Assembly (NCBI RefSeq): GCF_001553605.1
Contig: NZ_CP014229.1
Span: 475,001-539,000 of the forward strand
Direction of reading: 5' to 3'
DNA length: 64,000 nucleotides
DNA from: Desulfovibrio fairfieldensis
GTDB lineage: Bacteria; Desulfobacterota; Desulfovibrionia; Desulfovibrionales; Desulfovibrionaceae
Positions 17,803 through 25,820 of this stretch are shown here, in pieces (the first letter of the stretch is position 1; every line of letters starts with the position of its first letter). The notes under the pieces are model-generated. The model was given only the letters and a program-made list of their open reading frames with translations. It made no database searches and was not told where the DNA came from. A program made the translations under genes and the position numbers.

Positions 17803-18114
17803 CTCCTTTAGGGGCGCATTTCTAAATTGTCCTTTTGCCCTTTGCCTGCGTCAGGATCGCCCCGTGCGAAGGTCGGGTTTGAATATACTTCCTTCGCCCA
17901 GGGCTCGCCTTGCTTTAGCCGTAGGCGAACTTGTGAGCCGTACGGATAAAGAGAACCGCTGGGCGGCTTATGGATGACGACAGCAACGATAGGCTGAGGG
18001 CAGCGTCAGCTTTGAAATTGGCACAATTTTAAAGCGAATCTGCTCTAGAAACCGCCCCCAGAGCAGTTCACGCATGGAATGCGTCAACTACTCCACGTGG
18101 CAAATACTCTAAGG
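17803..18114. repeat. Repeat-filled gap inside the late operon (R1c, R4, R3)
   Basis: No gene. About 17830-17955 is a divergent R1 copy (core GGTCGGGTTTGAATATACTT). The R4 motif GACAGCAACGATAGGC is at about 17979. An R3 hairpin GAGCAGTTCACGCAT, GGA, then ATGCGTCAACTACTC lies at about 18062-18093. Confidence 0.65.
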
Positions 18115-18714
18115 TCAGAGACGTTGCCGCGCCTCCAGCCAGGCGTCGGCCGCCGTGCGTTCGCGTCGCTCCGAGGCCGCTGCCTGGCGGGCCTGGGGCA
18201 GGCTCTCGGCATAGAGTTTTTCCAGTTCGCCCACCTTTTGGCTGTTATTCTTGAGCAGGGGCACGGCAATGAGGGCCGCCAGCTTGCGGGCCAGCATGTG
18301 GGCGAAAAGATCGTCGAACAGGCGGCTGTTTTGCACGTCCTCGGTGTAGAGCAGCAGGGCGCGGGCGGCGTCGGTCACCAGAAGGGAGGCCGTGCCGTCC
18401 GTATTCTGGGCCAGACTGAAGGGGCGGGGCGCAATGCCCTCGTGGCGCACTTCATGGACCCTGAGGCAGTTGTCCGGCAGGGCGTAGGCGAAGCGGAACT
18501 CGCGCTCGAAACCCTCGGGCAGGGGCAGGCGCGCCAGCCAGGACCGGCGCTGGGCAAAATTCCAGGGAAAGTCACGCAGCGTTTGCCGCCGGGCGGAATC
18601 CCAGTACAGGCGGCATTGCAGGGCCTCGGGCGTGTTTTCACGCTCCGACGCCACGGTGCGCGTGCCCAGAAAGCCCAGGGCGCGGTTCCAGATGGAGATT
18701 TGACTGATGGTCAT
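18115..18714 (-). CDS. Tail tubular protein A-like (T7 gp11-type) adaptor
   Basis: A 199-residue protein, close to the 196 of T7 gp11. It opens MTISQISIWNRALGFLG and has RRQTLRDFPWNFAQRR, the hallmark of the podovirus adaptor that joins portal and tail nozzle. The start is the second of two close ATGs: AAAGGA ends right at the first ATG (18720) and sits at normal spacing from the second (18714). It is late-operon, between two repeat clusters. Confidence 0.75.
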   Translation of the reverse strand: MTISQISIWNRALGFLGTRTVASERENTPEALQCRLYWDSARRQTLRDFPWNFAQRRSWLARLPLPEGFEREFRFAYALPDNCLRVHEVRHEGIAPRPFSLAQNTDGTASLLVTDAARALLLYTEDVQNSRLFDDLFAHMLARKLAALIAVPLLKNNSQKVGELEKLYAESLPQARQAAASERRERTAADAWLEARQRL

Positions 18715-18720
18715 GGGCAT

Positions 18721-19441
18721 CCTTTGGGGTATGGTGCTTCCGCCCCGGAGGGCGGCGCAGGCCGATTATGACCGGGCGAAGCGGATCGGCGGGACAGGAG
18801 TTTTGTTCGTCGGCAAGGAAAACAAGCGGCCCGCCGCAGCGGAGTGTAGCCGTCTACACGACCGGGGCGGGCCGCGCTGTTTGACGCGGGCAGCGGGCTA
18901 GGGCCTGTTAACGCTATGCCTTTTTGCCCTCCTGCCGCGTCAGATTTCACCTGCTTTTTCGGTCGAGTACCAGAAGAGTACACTCCCTCAAAGCAGGTTT
19001 ATCTTCCTTGCAGGCGAACAAAAATTCTATAGTGTTAACAGACCCTAGAGCGTTTTGATATTGAAAATATCTTAACGTGCTGTGCGGATTTTCACGGAAA
19101 ATCCGCACCGTGAAATTATCGCAAGGCGAATTTACTTCGCCGTTAAGCGATAATTTTAAGCGCAAAATGCTCTAACGCCGAACACGGTGAGGCGCGCCGC
19201 GAAGACCGACCCGACGGGCGGCCCGTAGGGTCGTGCCTGTAGCCCAAAGGGCGTACAGGCATCGAGAGCAACGCGGCGTGGATTCCGGAAAAGCGACCGA
19301 AGGCAGCCCGAAGGGCTGTCCCCGTTGGCGACAACGGAGCCATACGGGGATCGCCAGCAGCGCCGCGTTTTTTGCCGGAATGAACCCTTTGAACTGTGTA
19401 GCGTTTCAAAGGAAATCTGCTCTAAAGAACGGAACGCCGCC
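18721..19441. repeat. 721-bp repeat cluster inside the late operon (R1d, R1e, R2, R4)
   Basis: No gene. R1d lies at about 18796-18899 (core GTGTAGCCGTCTACAC). R1e at 18900-19046 has matching ends AGGGCCTGTTAAC and GTTAACAGACCCT. R2 at 19046-19174 follows directly. An R4 composite at about 19175-19424 carries GACCGAAGGCAGCCCGAAGG and ends in GTTTCAAAGG...GCTCTA. Four elements are head-to-tail with almost no spacing. Confidence 0.8.
19046..19174. repeat. R2 copy 1: cloverleaf-forming repeat
   Basis: The closing stem AGAGCGTTTTG pairs with CAAAATGCTCT. The arms are GATATT-GAA-AATATC; GTGCGGATTTT-CACGG-AAAATCCGCAC; and TTATCGC plus GGCGAA paired with TTCGCC and GCGATAA. Confidence 0.85.
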
Positions 19442-19891
19442 TTATTTTACCTGCAGGGCCGGTTCATACGGCATATCCTCCTCCCGCAGCAGGGCCGCGA
19501 AAAGCCTGCCCGCGCTCACGCTTTTGCCGCTTTGCGGCGTAAGCGTAAAATTGAGGCGCAGCCAGGGCTTGCGCACGCCCTGGGGCAGAAAGCGAGGCCC
19601 CAGACGGGCGCCGAGGGCAAGCTGCGCGCCTGCGACGGTCCAGGCCGCGCCGGGCACGGCGGACCAGGAATCGCCCACCGCGTCGGGCGCGTCCGTCGCG
19701 TCGGCCTCTTCCAGGCTGAAGGCCAGGCTCTGCACCTCTTCGGATGAAAAGGCTTCAGTGATGGACACGCGCAGGGGCATGGGTTCCATGCGGCCCGGAA
19801 TCTTCAGGGCGGTGAGGGCCACCGCCGGGCCTCGGGCGTCGGCGGTCAGCGGGCCTTCGAAAAAGACGGCATTGCGGTCGATGATGGCCAT
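19442..19891 (-). CDS. Bbp16-family capsid cement protein
   Basis: A 149-residue beta-rich protein (FFEGPLTADARGPAV, MPLRVSITEAFSSEEVQSLAF, LRLNFTLTPQSGKSVSAGRLFAALL) directly downstream of the major capsid gene. The Bbp16 family of BPP-1-like podoviruses has this size and place and decorates the capsid shell. AAGGAG lies five bases before the ATG. Confidence 0.65.
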   Translation of the reverse strand: MAIIDRNAVFFEGPLTADARGPAVALTALKIPGRMEPMPLRVSITEAFSSEEVQSLAFSLEEADATDAPDAVGDSWSAVPGAAWTVAGAQLALGARLGPRFLPQGVRKPWLRLNFTLTPQSGKSVSAGRLFAALLREEDMPYEPALQVK

Positions 19892-19937
19892 GAAAGCTCC
19901 TTGTGTTCGTGTGGAGGAATGGTCCGGGGCAACTGTC

Positions 19938-20927
19938 TTACACAGCGCTTTCGCCGGAAAGCACGGCGTCGCATTGGCGCACGGGGCGTCCGTGCAGCAC
20001 GGGCACGGCCTTGGCGTCGAAAAATTCGCCGTACTGCAACTGCACGTTGCCCGCGTCGGAACTCTGAAGTTCCAGGGCCGTGAGCACGTCGGCGTTGGCG
20101 TACCAGACGGCCTTCTGGCGCAGATGCTGGGGCATGCGGTTCTTGGCTTCGATGGTCAGCTTCTGCAAATCAATGAAGCCGCTCTGGCCTTTGCGCTTGC
20201 CCAGATCCTTGACCGGCAGGTTGGCCACGCGCACCACGCCGCGCCAGTCGCGCACGGCCAGGCCGCAGCGCCAGTTGTACTTGTCGCCCACCACCTGGTA
20301 TTTGCGGCCGTCCGGGTCCTGAGCCATGTAGGTCCGGAGATCCTCATGGGAGAGACCGCCGCTGCTGCCTTTGGGGTAGATGCCGTGCACGGCCTGGGCC
20401 CCCCAGGAAATCAGCCAGAGCGAAGTGCAGCCCGCCTCGTCGCGGCCGCCCGCGTCCAGCACGTTGTTGGCGTCGCGGGCCGGGTAGCGCATGGCCAGGC
20501 CGTTGAACTCGTCGGGATTGAGATTGCTGTCGCCGTAAAAGAGGGTGGCGGCCACCTTCTGGCGCATGGCCTCGGCAAAGGCCACCCCCTCGCTCATGCG
20601 GAAGGATTTGTCCCGGCTGCCGTAGAGGCGCAGTTCCTCCACGTCCAGCTCCATAATGGCCTCCAGAATGCCGCAGCCTTCCTTGACCTGGCTCCATTGC
20701 GACTTGGAGGGCGGCGTGCCTTGATAGAGCCGCCGCCAGTAGACTTCGGGCAGGCCCGTGCGGATGCGGGTCAGATGGCCGTCGGACTGGTTGGACTCCA
20801 TCCAGAGCACGTCGTCCATGATGTCGTTGGTCTTGTTCATCAGTTCGATGATCTGTCCGGCCTTGCCGCCGCGATAGAACTGCTCCATTTCAGCCAGAGA
20901 AACCACGAAACCCAGAGAGTTGGACAT
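19938..20927 (-). CDS. Major capsid protein (BPP-1 Bbp17-like, HK97-type)
   Basis: A 329-residue protein. LDVEELRLYGSRDKSFRMSEGVAF, the YGDSNLNPDEFNGLAMRY loop and VKDLGKRKGQSGFIDLQKL are typical of the podovirus capsid family with an HK97 fold. It is flanked by the scaffold upstream and the cement protein downstream, the standard head order. The length fits an uncleaved capsid protein with a separate scaffold. Confidence 0.85.
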   Translation of the reverse strand: MSNSLGFVVSLAEMEQFYRGGKAGQIIELMNKTNDIMDDVLWMESNQSDGHLTRIRTGLPEVYWRRLYQGTPPSKSQWSQVKEGCGILEAIMELDVEELRLYGSRDKSFRMSEGVAFAEAMRQKVAATLFYGDSNLNPDEFNGLAMRYPARDANNVLDAGGRDEAGCTSLWLISWGAQAVHGIYPKGSSGGLSHEDLRTYMAQDPDGRKYQVVGDKYNWRCGLAVRDWRGVVRVANLPVKDLGKRKGQSGFIDLQKLTIEAKNRMPQHLRQKAVWYANADVLTALELQSSDAGNVQLQYGEFFDAKAVPVLHGRPVRQCDAVLSGESAV

Positions 20928-20941
20928 AGCTATCCTCGTTC

Positions 20942-21083
20942 GGGAAGTGCTGCGTAATGGTCTTTTTGTCCTCTGCCCGCGTCCGCCTCACTCCGTGCGA
21001 CGGTCGGGTTTGAATATGCTCCCTCCGCCCGGAGTTCGCCGTCCTTGGCAGAGAACAAAAATCTTCATCAATCAGCGCTTCCC
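20942..21083. repeat. R1f: long-hairpin repeat
   Basis: Terminal stem GGGAAGTGCTG with CAGCGCTTCCC; core GGTCGGGTTTGAATATGCTC. The internal halves (CTCTGCCCGCGTCCG and the TTGGCAGAGAAC side) also pair partly. The ends match R1i at 38461. It separates scaffold and capsid genes. Confidence 0.85.
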
Positions 21084-21138
21084 TGGTATGAAAATGTGTG
21101 TTGTAGGGTGCGCCTGTCAGTTTTTCTGAACGGTTGTT

Positions 21139-21265
21139 CCAGAGGCTGATATTTTTGTCCGCCGGCAAGGCACGCAAACGGGCCGCCGAAGGGAGTGTAG
21201 CCGCCTACTCGACCGAGGCGGCCGCGCCGCTTAACGCAGCCGACGTCACAAAGATCAGCCTCTGG
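21139..21265. repeat. R1g: long-hairpin repeat overlapping the scaffold gene end
   Basis: Perfect 12-bp terminal stem CCAGAGGCTGAT with ATCAGCCTCTGG; core GTGTAGCCGCCTACTCGACC. The right arm contains the last codons and the stop codon of the scaffold gene, so the left arm is an inverted copy of that gene end. Confidence 0.85.
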
Positions 21266-21764
21266 AGCTCCAGCCCGCGTACATGCGCTCTTCTAGCGGG
21301 GCCATATCGCCCCCCGGCTGGCCCAAAGCAGGAGTATCCTCCATGAGCGCATCGGCCATGCGGTTGAAAAAGCGGATCACCGCCGGGTGATTGCCGTAGC
21401 CGGATTGCTCCAGCAGGCGGCCGATGCTCTTGTCCTGGTCGAAACGGTCCAGGGCCAGCTGGGCACGGGCCACGGAGGCGGTCAGATTGTCGCCGCCCAG
21501 TTCGGAATCTCCGGCCACATCCTGCCGCCACTGCTCAACCTGGCTCTGCCAGCGCGTGCGCTGTGCGCTTTCATGCTCGCGCAGCCGGGCCATGAGGCGT
21601 TCGCTGAACGCGGCTTCCGGCTCGGAGGACGCCGGAGAGGCCGCAGCGCCCGGCCCGCCGGAAGGTTCCTCCGGCTCCGGGGCCGTCGCACCGACCCCGG
21701 ACGGCCCGGGAGTGGGTTCATCCGGAAGAAAGCCGGGCAAAGGAATGTCGGTTTCAGATGCCAT
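21255..21764 (-). CDS. Putative capsid scaffolding protein
   Basis: A 169-residue acidic protein. A Pro/Gly/Glu-rich disordered N-terminus (residues 1-60) is followed by helices (ERLMARLREHESAQ, QVEQWRQDV, VARAQLALDRFDQD). Size, composition and place right before the major capsid gene fit a podovirus scaffold. The start at 21764 has AGGAGG; the longer reading from 21872 overlaps the upstream gene. Its last codons lie inside repeat R1g. Confidence 0.65.
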   Translation of the reverse strand: MASETDIPLPGFLPDEPTPGPSGVGATAPEPEEPSGGPGAAASPASSEPEAAFSERLMARLREHESAQRTRWQSQVEQWRQDVAGDSELGGDNLTASVARAQLALDRFDQDKSIGRLLEQSGYGNHPAVIRFFNRMADALMEDTPALGQPGGDMAPLEERMYAGWSSRG

Positions 21765-22086
21765 GATCGTCCTCCTTGGTTTGCAGAAGTCGGGGCAGGT
21801 GGCCGGGATCGGCCTCCTGCAACAGCCGCAGCAGGCGCATGCCCACAAAGCGGCGGCCTTCGGCGAAGACAAGCCTGTGGACCTCCGGGCTGTCGCCGTC
21901 CCCGGACGGGACCAGGGCCTGGAAGCACTGGCAGACCTGGATCAGCCAGCGCAGCAGGCAGCGGCCATCCGGTCCGTCCATGAGCGTGTCCACGGCGGCT
22001 CGCAGCCGCCGGTCCAGCAGCGCCCCTTGGCGTTGGGACCGGGCCTCGCGTTGCGGGGCCTGTTCATAGGGAGCAAAGACGTCCAT
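21754..22086 (-). CDS. Bbp19-family phage protein
   Basis: A 110-residue helical protein. The pattern DGRCLLRWLIQVCQCF, then EVHRLVFAEGRRFVGMRLLRLLQEADP, matches the Bbp19 family of BPP-1-like podoviruses, where it sits between portal and scaffold as here. Its ATG overlaps the portal stop codon (ATGA), and its end overlaps the scaffold start by 11 bases. The function is unknown. Confidence 0.75.
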   Translation of the reverse strand: MDVFAPYEQAPQREARSQRQGALLDRRLRAAVDTLMDGPDGRCLLRWLIQVCQCFQALVPSGDGDSPEVHRLVFAEGRRFVGMRLLRLLQEADPGHLPRLLQTKEDDHGI

Positions 22087-23894
22087 CAGCGAAGTTCCTC
22101 CGTGGGCGCGGACGGCGTCGGCGTGCCGCCTGTTGCCGGACCGCCCGCCGTCACCCGGCGCAGCAGGCTGAGCAGGCCGTCCAGCACGCTGCCGTCGCCG
22201 CCGTCTGTCCGCGCCTGGGCCAACGGGCTCTGGGCCAGGGTTTTGAGCAGGCCCGCCGCGTCCCCAAGCTGTTTGCCCAGGGTCTCGCCCTGAACGGCCC
22301 GGGCGCGGGCGTCCCTGAGGCTCTGCCGCTCCTCGGGCGGCCGGGTCAGGCTCACGGGCAGGCCCAGACTTTCGGCGTAATTGTCCAGCAGATTATCCAC
22401 GTTGAGGCTGTCCAGGGCTTCGGGCCAGGCCGTGGAGGCCCTGAGGGTCAGGGCCAGGTACTGGTCCGCCGCGCTCACGCCCACCAGTTTCTGGGCCTGG
22501 GCCAGCAGGGAGACGAATTCCACCTTCAGGCGGCGGCCCGCCAGTTCGGGCGGGCAGGGCGGCAACATGTCCAGGCCGCGCATGAGTTCGAAGGTACGGT
22601 CGATGAGCGGAATGAAGAGCTCGTCGTGCAGGCGTTCCAGCACCGGCCCGATGAGCACCAGCTTTTCCTCCTCACGGGCCGCGATTTCACTGGCCGTGAC
22701 CTGGGCGCGGCCTTCCAGGATCAATTTGAAGAGATCGTTGTACAAACCGGCGCGGATCTGGTTCTGCACGGCCTCCATGGCCTTGCGGGCCGTGGCCAGA
22801 TCAGGCCGGACCTGGAGCAGGGGCGTGGCCGCCAGAGGGCTCTGGCCGGGCAGGCTGTCCACGTAGTTGATGCCGCCGGGCGTGAGATCCAGGCCCACGG
22901 CCCTGAGTCCTGCGGAGACGCTCATGGGCGGGTCCACGGCCTTGTGAATGGCTTTGAGCGTGGTGATGCCCATCTGTTGCAGCATGCGGCAGTCGGGCAG
23001 GGCGTCCATGGCCGGGGAGCGGCCGTAAACATCGCCCCCGGCCGTCTCCCAGCGCGGCCCGAAGCCGGGAAAAGCCGTGAAGCCGGATTCCCGCAGGAGA
23101 TGCTCGCCGCCGTCGCGGCCTTCCAGCCAGTGCACCGAAGCCACGGGCATCCGGAGCGCGTCCATATGCCCGGGCGCGCGGCCGGAACGGGGAAAAACCG
23201 CCTGGATCACCGTGCGCCGCTCTTCGGGATTGCGGCGGGCCGTCTCGCGCAGGCTGTCGGGCAGGGACGCGGTTCCGAAGGCTTCCTCGATCTGGCGCAG
23301 GCTCATGGACGCGCGGCGGAAGACCGTGTCCACCCGGCGGCGGGCGTTGCAGTCCAGCGCGTATTCCCCGGCGCAGAGCGGCACGAAGCGGAAGCCCCAG
23401 CGCGGATCAGCCAGCTCGAAGGCAAAGGCCGTGCCGAAGGTGCCCAGTTCCGCATAGAGGGTATGCATGGCGTTGTAGAAATTGGAACGCTGGAAGACCA
23501 CGCGCATGCGCGCCGCCACCTCGTCCAGCCAGGCCTGGCCGGCGCGGCTTTTGGCCAGGTCCGCGTCGTCCAGGGAGAGGCGGAACCATGGGCGTGCCGG
23601 GCTGGTCAGGCCGCCCTGGAGACCGGCGGCCAGCACGCGCATGGCCAGGATGCCCGTGGCGTCCACCAGGCGGCTGTTGAGCATGGGGCCTTCTTCCGTC
23701 TGCCCGCCGTCATTGTCCGCCGGGCGCAGACGGCAGCGCGTGGGCAGAAAGTGGTCGGCCAGACTCTGCCATGCCGTGTCCCAGGGAGCGCGTCGGCGCA
23801 GCAGCGCGCGGTGGCGGCGGGCCGGTTCGCGCACGTCGGTTCCGCGTTGCGCGTCTGCGGGCGCGGCTTCGTGCCCGGAGGGAGATGCGCTCAT
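22086..23894 (-). CDS. Portal protein (head-to-tail connecting family)
   Basis: A 602-residue dodecamer-forming portal through which DNA is packaged and ejected. Family landmarks are visible: LNSRLVDATGILAMRVLAAGLQ, the SPARPWFRL segment, LYAELGTFGTAFAF, DVYGRSPAMDALPDCRMLQQM, PGGINYVDS, and VTASEIAAREEEKLVLIGPVLERL in the C-terminal helices. It begins three bases after the stop of the small gene upstream. The length is usual for podovirus portals of the PF12236 family. Confidence 0.92.
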   Translation of the reverse strand: MSASPSGHEAAPADAQRGTDVREPARRHRALLRRRAPWDTAWQSLADHFLPTRCRLRPADNDGGQTEEGPMLNSRLVDATGILAMRVLAAGLQGGLTSPARPWFRLSLDDADLAKSRAGQAWLDEVAARMRVVFQRSNFYNAMHTLYAELGTFGTAFAFELADPRWGFRFVPLCAGEYALDCNARRRVDTVFRRASMSLRQIEEAFGTASLPDSLRETARRNPEERRTVIQAVFPRSGRAPGHMDALRMPVASVHWLEGRDGGEHLLRESGFTAFPGFGPRWETAGGDVYGRSPAMDALPDCRMLQQMGITTLKAIHKAVDPPMSVSAGLRAVGLDLTPGGINYVDSLPGQSPLAATPLLQVRPDLATARKAMEAVQNQIRAGLYNDLFKLILEGRAQVTASEIAAREEEKLVLIGPVLERLHDELFIPLIDRTFELMRGLDMLPPCPPELAGRRLKVEFVSLLAQAQKLVGVSAADQYLALTLRASTAWPEALDSLNVDNLLDNYAESLGLPVSLTRPPEERQSLRDARARAVQGETLGKQLGDAAGLLKTLAQSPLAQARTDGGDGSVLDGLLSLLRRVTAGGPATGGTPTPSAPTEELR

Positions 23895-23897
23895 GGC

Positions 23898-24110
23898 TTA
23901 CTGCCCCAGCAGGGTTTTGCGCGTCGTGCTGTCCGCGCGGTTCAGGGGGCTGGTGTAGATGGACCCGCCGATGCCCGCGGCCTTGGCCGCCTTGTCCCTC
24001 TGATTCTGACGGGCCGCCGTGGCCGCTTCGGTGACGGGTTTCTGCACCTCCTGCTTGGGCGCGGGCGTGGGCTCGGGAATGCTGGGCGTACCGCCTCCTC
24101 CAAATCCCAT
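23898..24110 (-). CDS. Small Gly/Pro-rich phage protein
   Basis: A 70-residue protein starting MGFGGGGTPSIPEP, with a basic helix (ARQNQRDKAAKAAG) and the ending NRADSTTRKTLLGQ. Short proteins with this start and ending occur just before the portal gene in related prophages. The start at 24110 has GGAGG five bases upstream. The function is unknown. Confidence 0.65.
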   Translation of the reverse strand: MGFGGGGTPSIPEPTPAPKQEVQKPVTEAATAARQNQRDKAAKAAGIGGSIYTSPLNRADSTTRKTLLGQ

Positions 24111-24140
24111 GATGACCTCCGGATGTCGTTGTGTGACCAT

Positions 24141-24291
24141 GTTCAGATCTTTTTAAGAGCAATTTCAAAGTGAAATTGCTCTGGAGGCTGCGGAAGCAGC
24201 CGCCCGCCGCGAAGACATAAGCGCGATTTACTTGTGCTGTTAACTGCCGGAGCGGGCGTCCTCAAAACTTTGGGATTGTAAAATCTCAAAG
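24141..24291. repeat. R3/R4 repeat remnants between late genes
   Basis: The hairpin AGAGCAATTTCAAAG/TGAAATTGCTCT at about 24152-24182 is followed by a GC-rich CGGAAGCAGCCGCCCGCC segment and CTCAAAACTTTGGGATTG. No gene. Confidence 0.6.
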
Positions 24292-24780
24292 TTAATCCGC
24301 GCTGGTGCAGAGCACCAGCACGCCGTCCACATAGCGGCCTTTGCGGGCGTGCCAGCAGGCCTTGGGCAGGCGGGCCAGAACGCGGAAGCCGCAGGCGGAG
24401 GCCAGCCGCCATGCGTGGCGGTTGGGGGCCGGACAGACGCCCATGATGGACGTGCAGTCCTGATGCTTGAACAGCCAGGCGAAACCGCCGCGCGCCTGTT
24501 GCGCGGCCACGGAAAAGCCCGCCCGGAAGGCCGTGAAATCAAAATGCCAGACGCGGTAGGGCTGGCGGGTGAACAGCCCGCAGCCCAGGATTTGTCCTGT
24601 CTCGTCCTCGCAGCACAGCAGCACCATGCCGTCGCGGCAAGCGGTCAGGGCCAGCCAGTCCGCCAGGCCGGGCTTTGCCCGGGAGCTCATGGCGAACGGC
24701 AGCAGGCCCTCGGCCTCCATCTGTCGAAAAAGGGCCGCGCGGCCGCGCTTGTCCAGGCATTGCCGGTAGATCAGTTCCAT
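24292..24780 (-). CDS. GNAT-like phage protein (DUF2824 type)
   Basis: A 162-residue protein. GCGLFTRQPYRVWHFDFTAF and GFAWLFKHQDCTSIMGVCPAPNRHAWRLASACGFRVLAR follow the acetyltransferase-like fold of DUF2824 proteins from lambda- and P22-like phages. It is the second GNAT-like gene of this prophage (the other is at 11003). Its substrate and role are unknown. AAAGGA precedes the ATG. Confidence 0.55.
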   Translation of the reverse strand: MELIYRQCLDKRGRAALFRQMEAEGLLPFAMSSRAKPGLADWLALTACRDGMVLLCCEDETGQILGCGLFTRQPYRVWHFDFTAFRAGFSVAAQQARGGFAWLFKHQDCTSIMGVCPAPNRHAWRLASACGFRVLARLPKACWHARKGRYVDGVLVLCTSAD

Positions 24781-24883
24781 CAGCGCGTTCCTTTCTAAGA
24801 AGCCGTATTTTGCGCGCGCGGCGCGCAGTTCGCCCCTCTCCTCGGCGGGGACGGAAAAATTTTCATCCCCGCCGTGAAAGGTG

Positions 24884-25756
24884 TCAGAGGTACAGGCCGT
24901 TATTCGCGGTCACGCCGGGCAGGGAGCCCGGTAACACCGCCCCCCCGCTGATCAGGCAGGCCTGCTGAACAATATTGTACTTCCGCCCCGTGATCGTCGA
25001 ACAGCCCGAGAAATCCACGGACGCCGCAATCCACATACTGGCGCTGCCGCGGGCGCGTACAAAACCGTACTCGGTGGTTACGGCCCCGAGAGTATGGAAT
25101 TTCGTGGGCCCATGAATAAGAATATGGCCGTTTGTGCTGTCAATCACCGCCTGATACTTCCCCGGATTCAGAAACAGTTCAGCGCCCTCCAAAAAACGAA
25201 TGTGGCCGCCCCAGTTGGCCTGAAGCGGAGATTCTCCGGATTGGCCTGGCTTGAACCCCAGTTTGCCGTTGATGCACAGCCAACCGACTGAGACGACATA
25301 GGGAATGCATACATTTTTAAGTGTCAAACGGGTTCCCTCGGCATTGTATATTCTGCCGAGAATTGTCGTTTCGTGGGAGATGCCCATAATGCCTAAGGCT
25401 AGGAATGTGGCATAGCTATGAATGTAGATATTTATGTCCGGATATGCGGCCTCTGGATCATCCAGGTCCGCGAAATGGATCGTCGCAACGCGCATATTAC
25501 AGCCGTCATATCGCGACAGGGCCAGAATGGCGTCCTCATAGCTCTTCACCGCTGTTTCCGGGCTCAGGCCGTCGCCGGATTCGGCAAGGTTGCCGTTGAC
25601 ATAGATGTGCATGTCGTGATCCACGCGCTCGCGGCCGGTGGGCGTCGGGACGGGCGCGGGCACAAGGCCGCTGGCGTCCACGGCAAGGCCGAAACCGTGC
25701 ACGGGCAGCATGGTGAGCTGGGGATGGCCGCAGCCGCATTCGTTATTCTGAGACAT
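24884..25756 (-). CDS. Right-handed beta-helix-like phage protein
   Basis: A 290-residue protein. After a short Cys-containing start (ECGCGHPQ), HIYVNGNLAESGDGLSPETA is the usual opening of pectate-lyase-like beta-helices. Short strands with turns follow (ATIHFADL, TRLTLKNVCI, GHIRFLEGAELFLNPG, NGHILIHGPTKFH). It may be a tail spike or decoration protein, but it lies between the terminase and a GNAT gene and not with the tail genes. The start at 25756 has AAGGAG six bases upstream; the open frame continues into the terminase gene and is not used. Confidence 0.6.
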   Translation of the reverse strand: MSQNNECGCGHPQLTMLPVHGFGLAVDASGLVPAPVPTPTGRERVDHDMHIYVNGNLAESGDGLSPETAVKSYEDAILALSRYDGCNMRVATIHFADLDDPEAAYPDINIYIHSYATFLALGIMGISHETTILGRIYNAEGTRLTLKNVCIPYVVSVGWLCINGKLGFKPGQSGESPLQANWGGHIRFLEGAELFLNPGKYQAVIDSTNGHILIHGPTKFHTLGAVTTEYGFVRARGSASMWIAASVDFSGCSTITGRKYNIVQQACLISGGAVLPGSLPGVTANNGLYL

Positions 25757-25820
25757 GGAAGGCTCCTTGGCTGGTTGCATGTTTTTGACAGTGACGCGCC
25801 GTGTGGGCGGCGCGGAATCA

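Noticed and set aside
17803..21265. CRISPR array
   Set aside because: The repeats are long, palindromic and without regular spacers.
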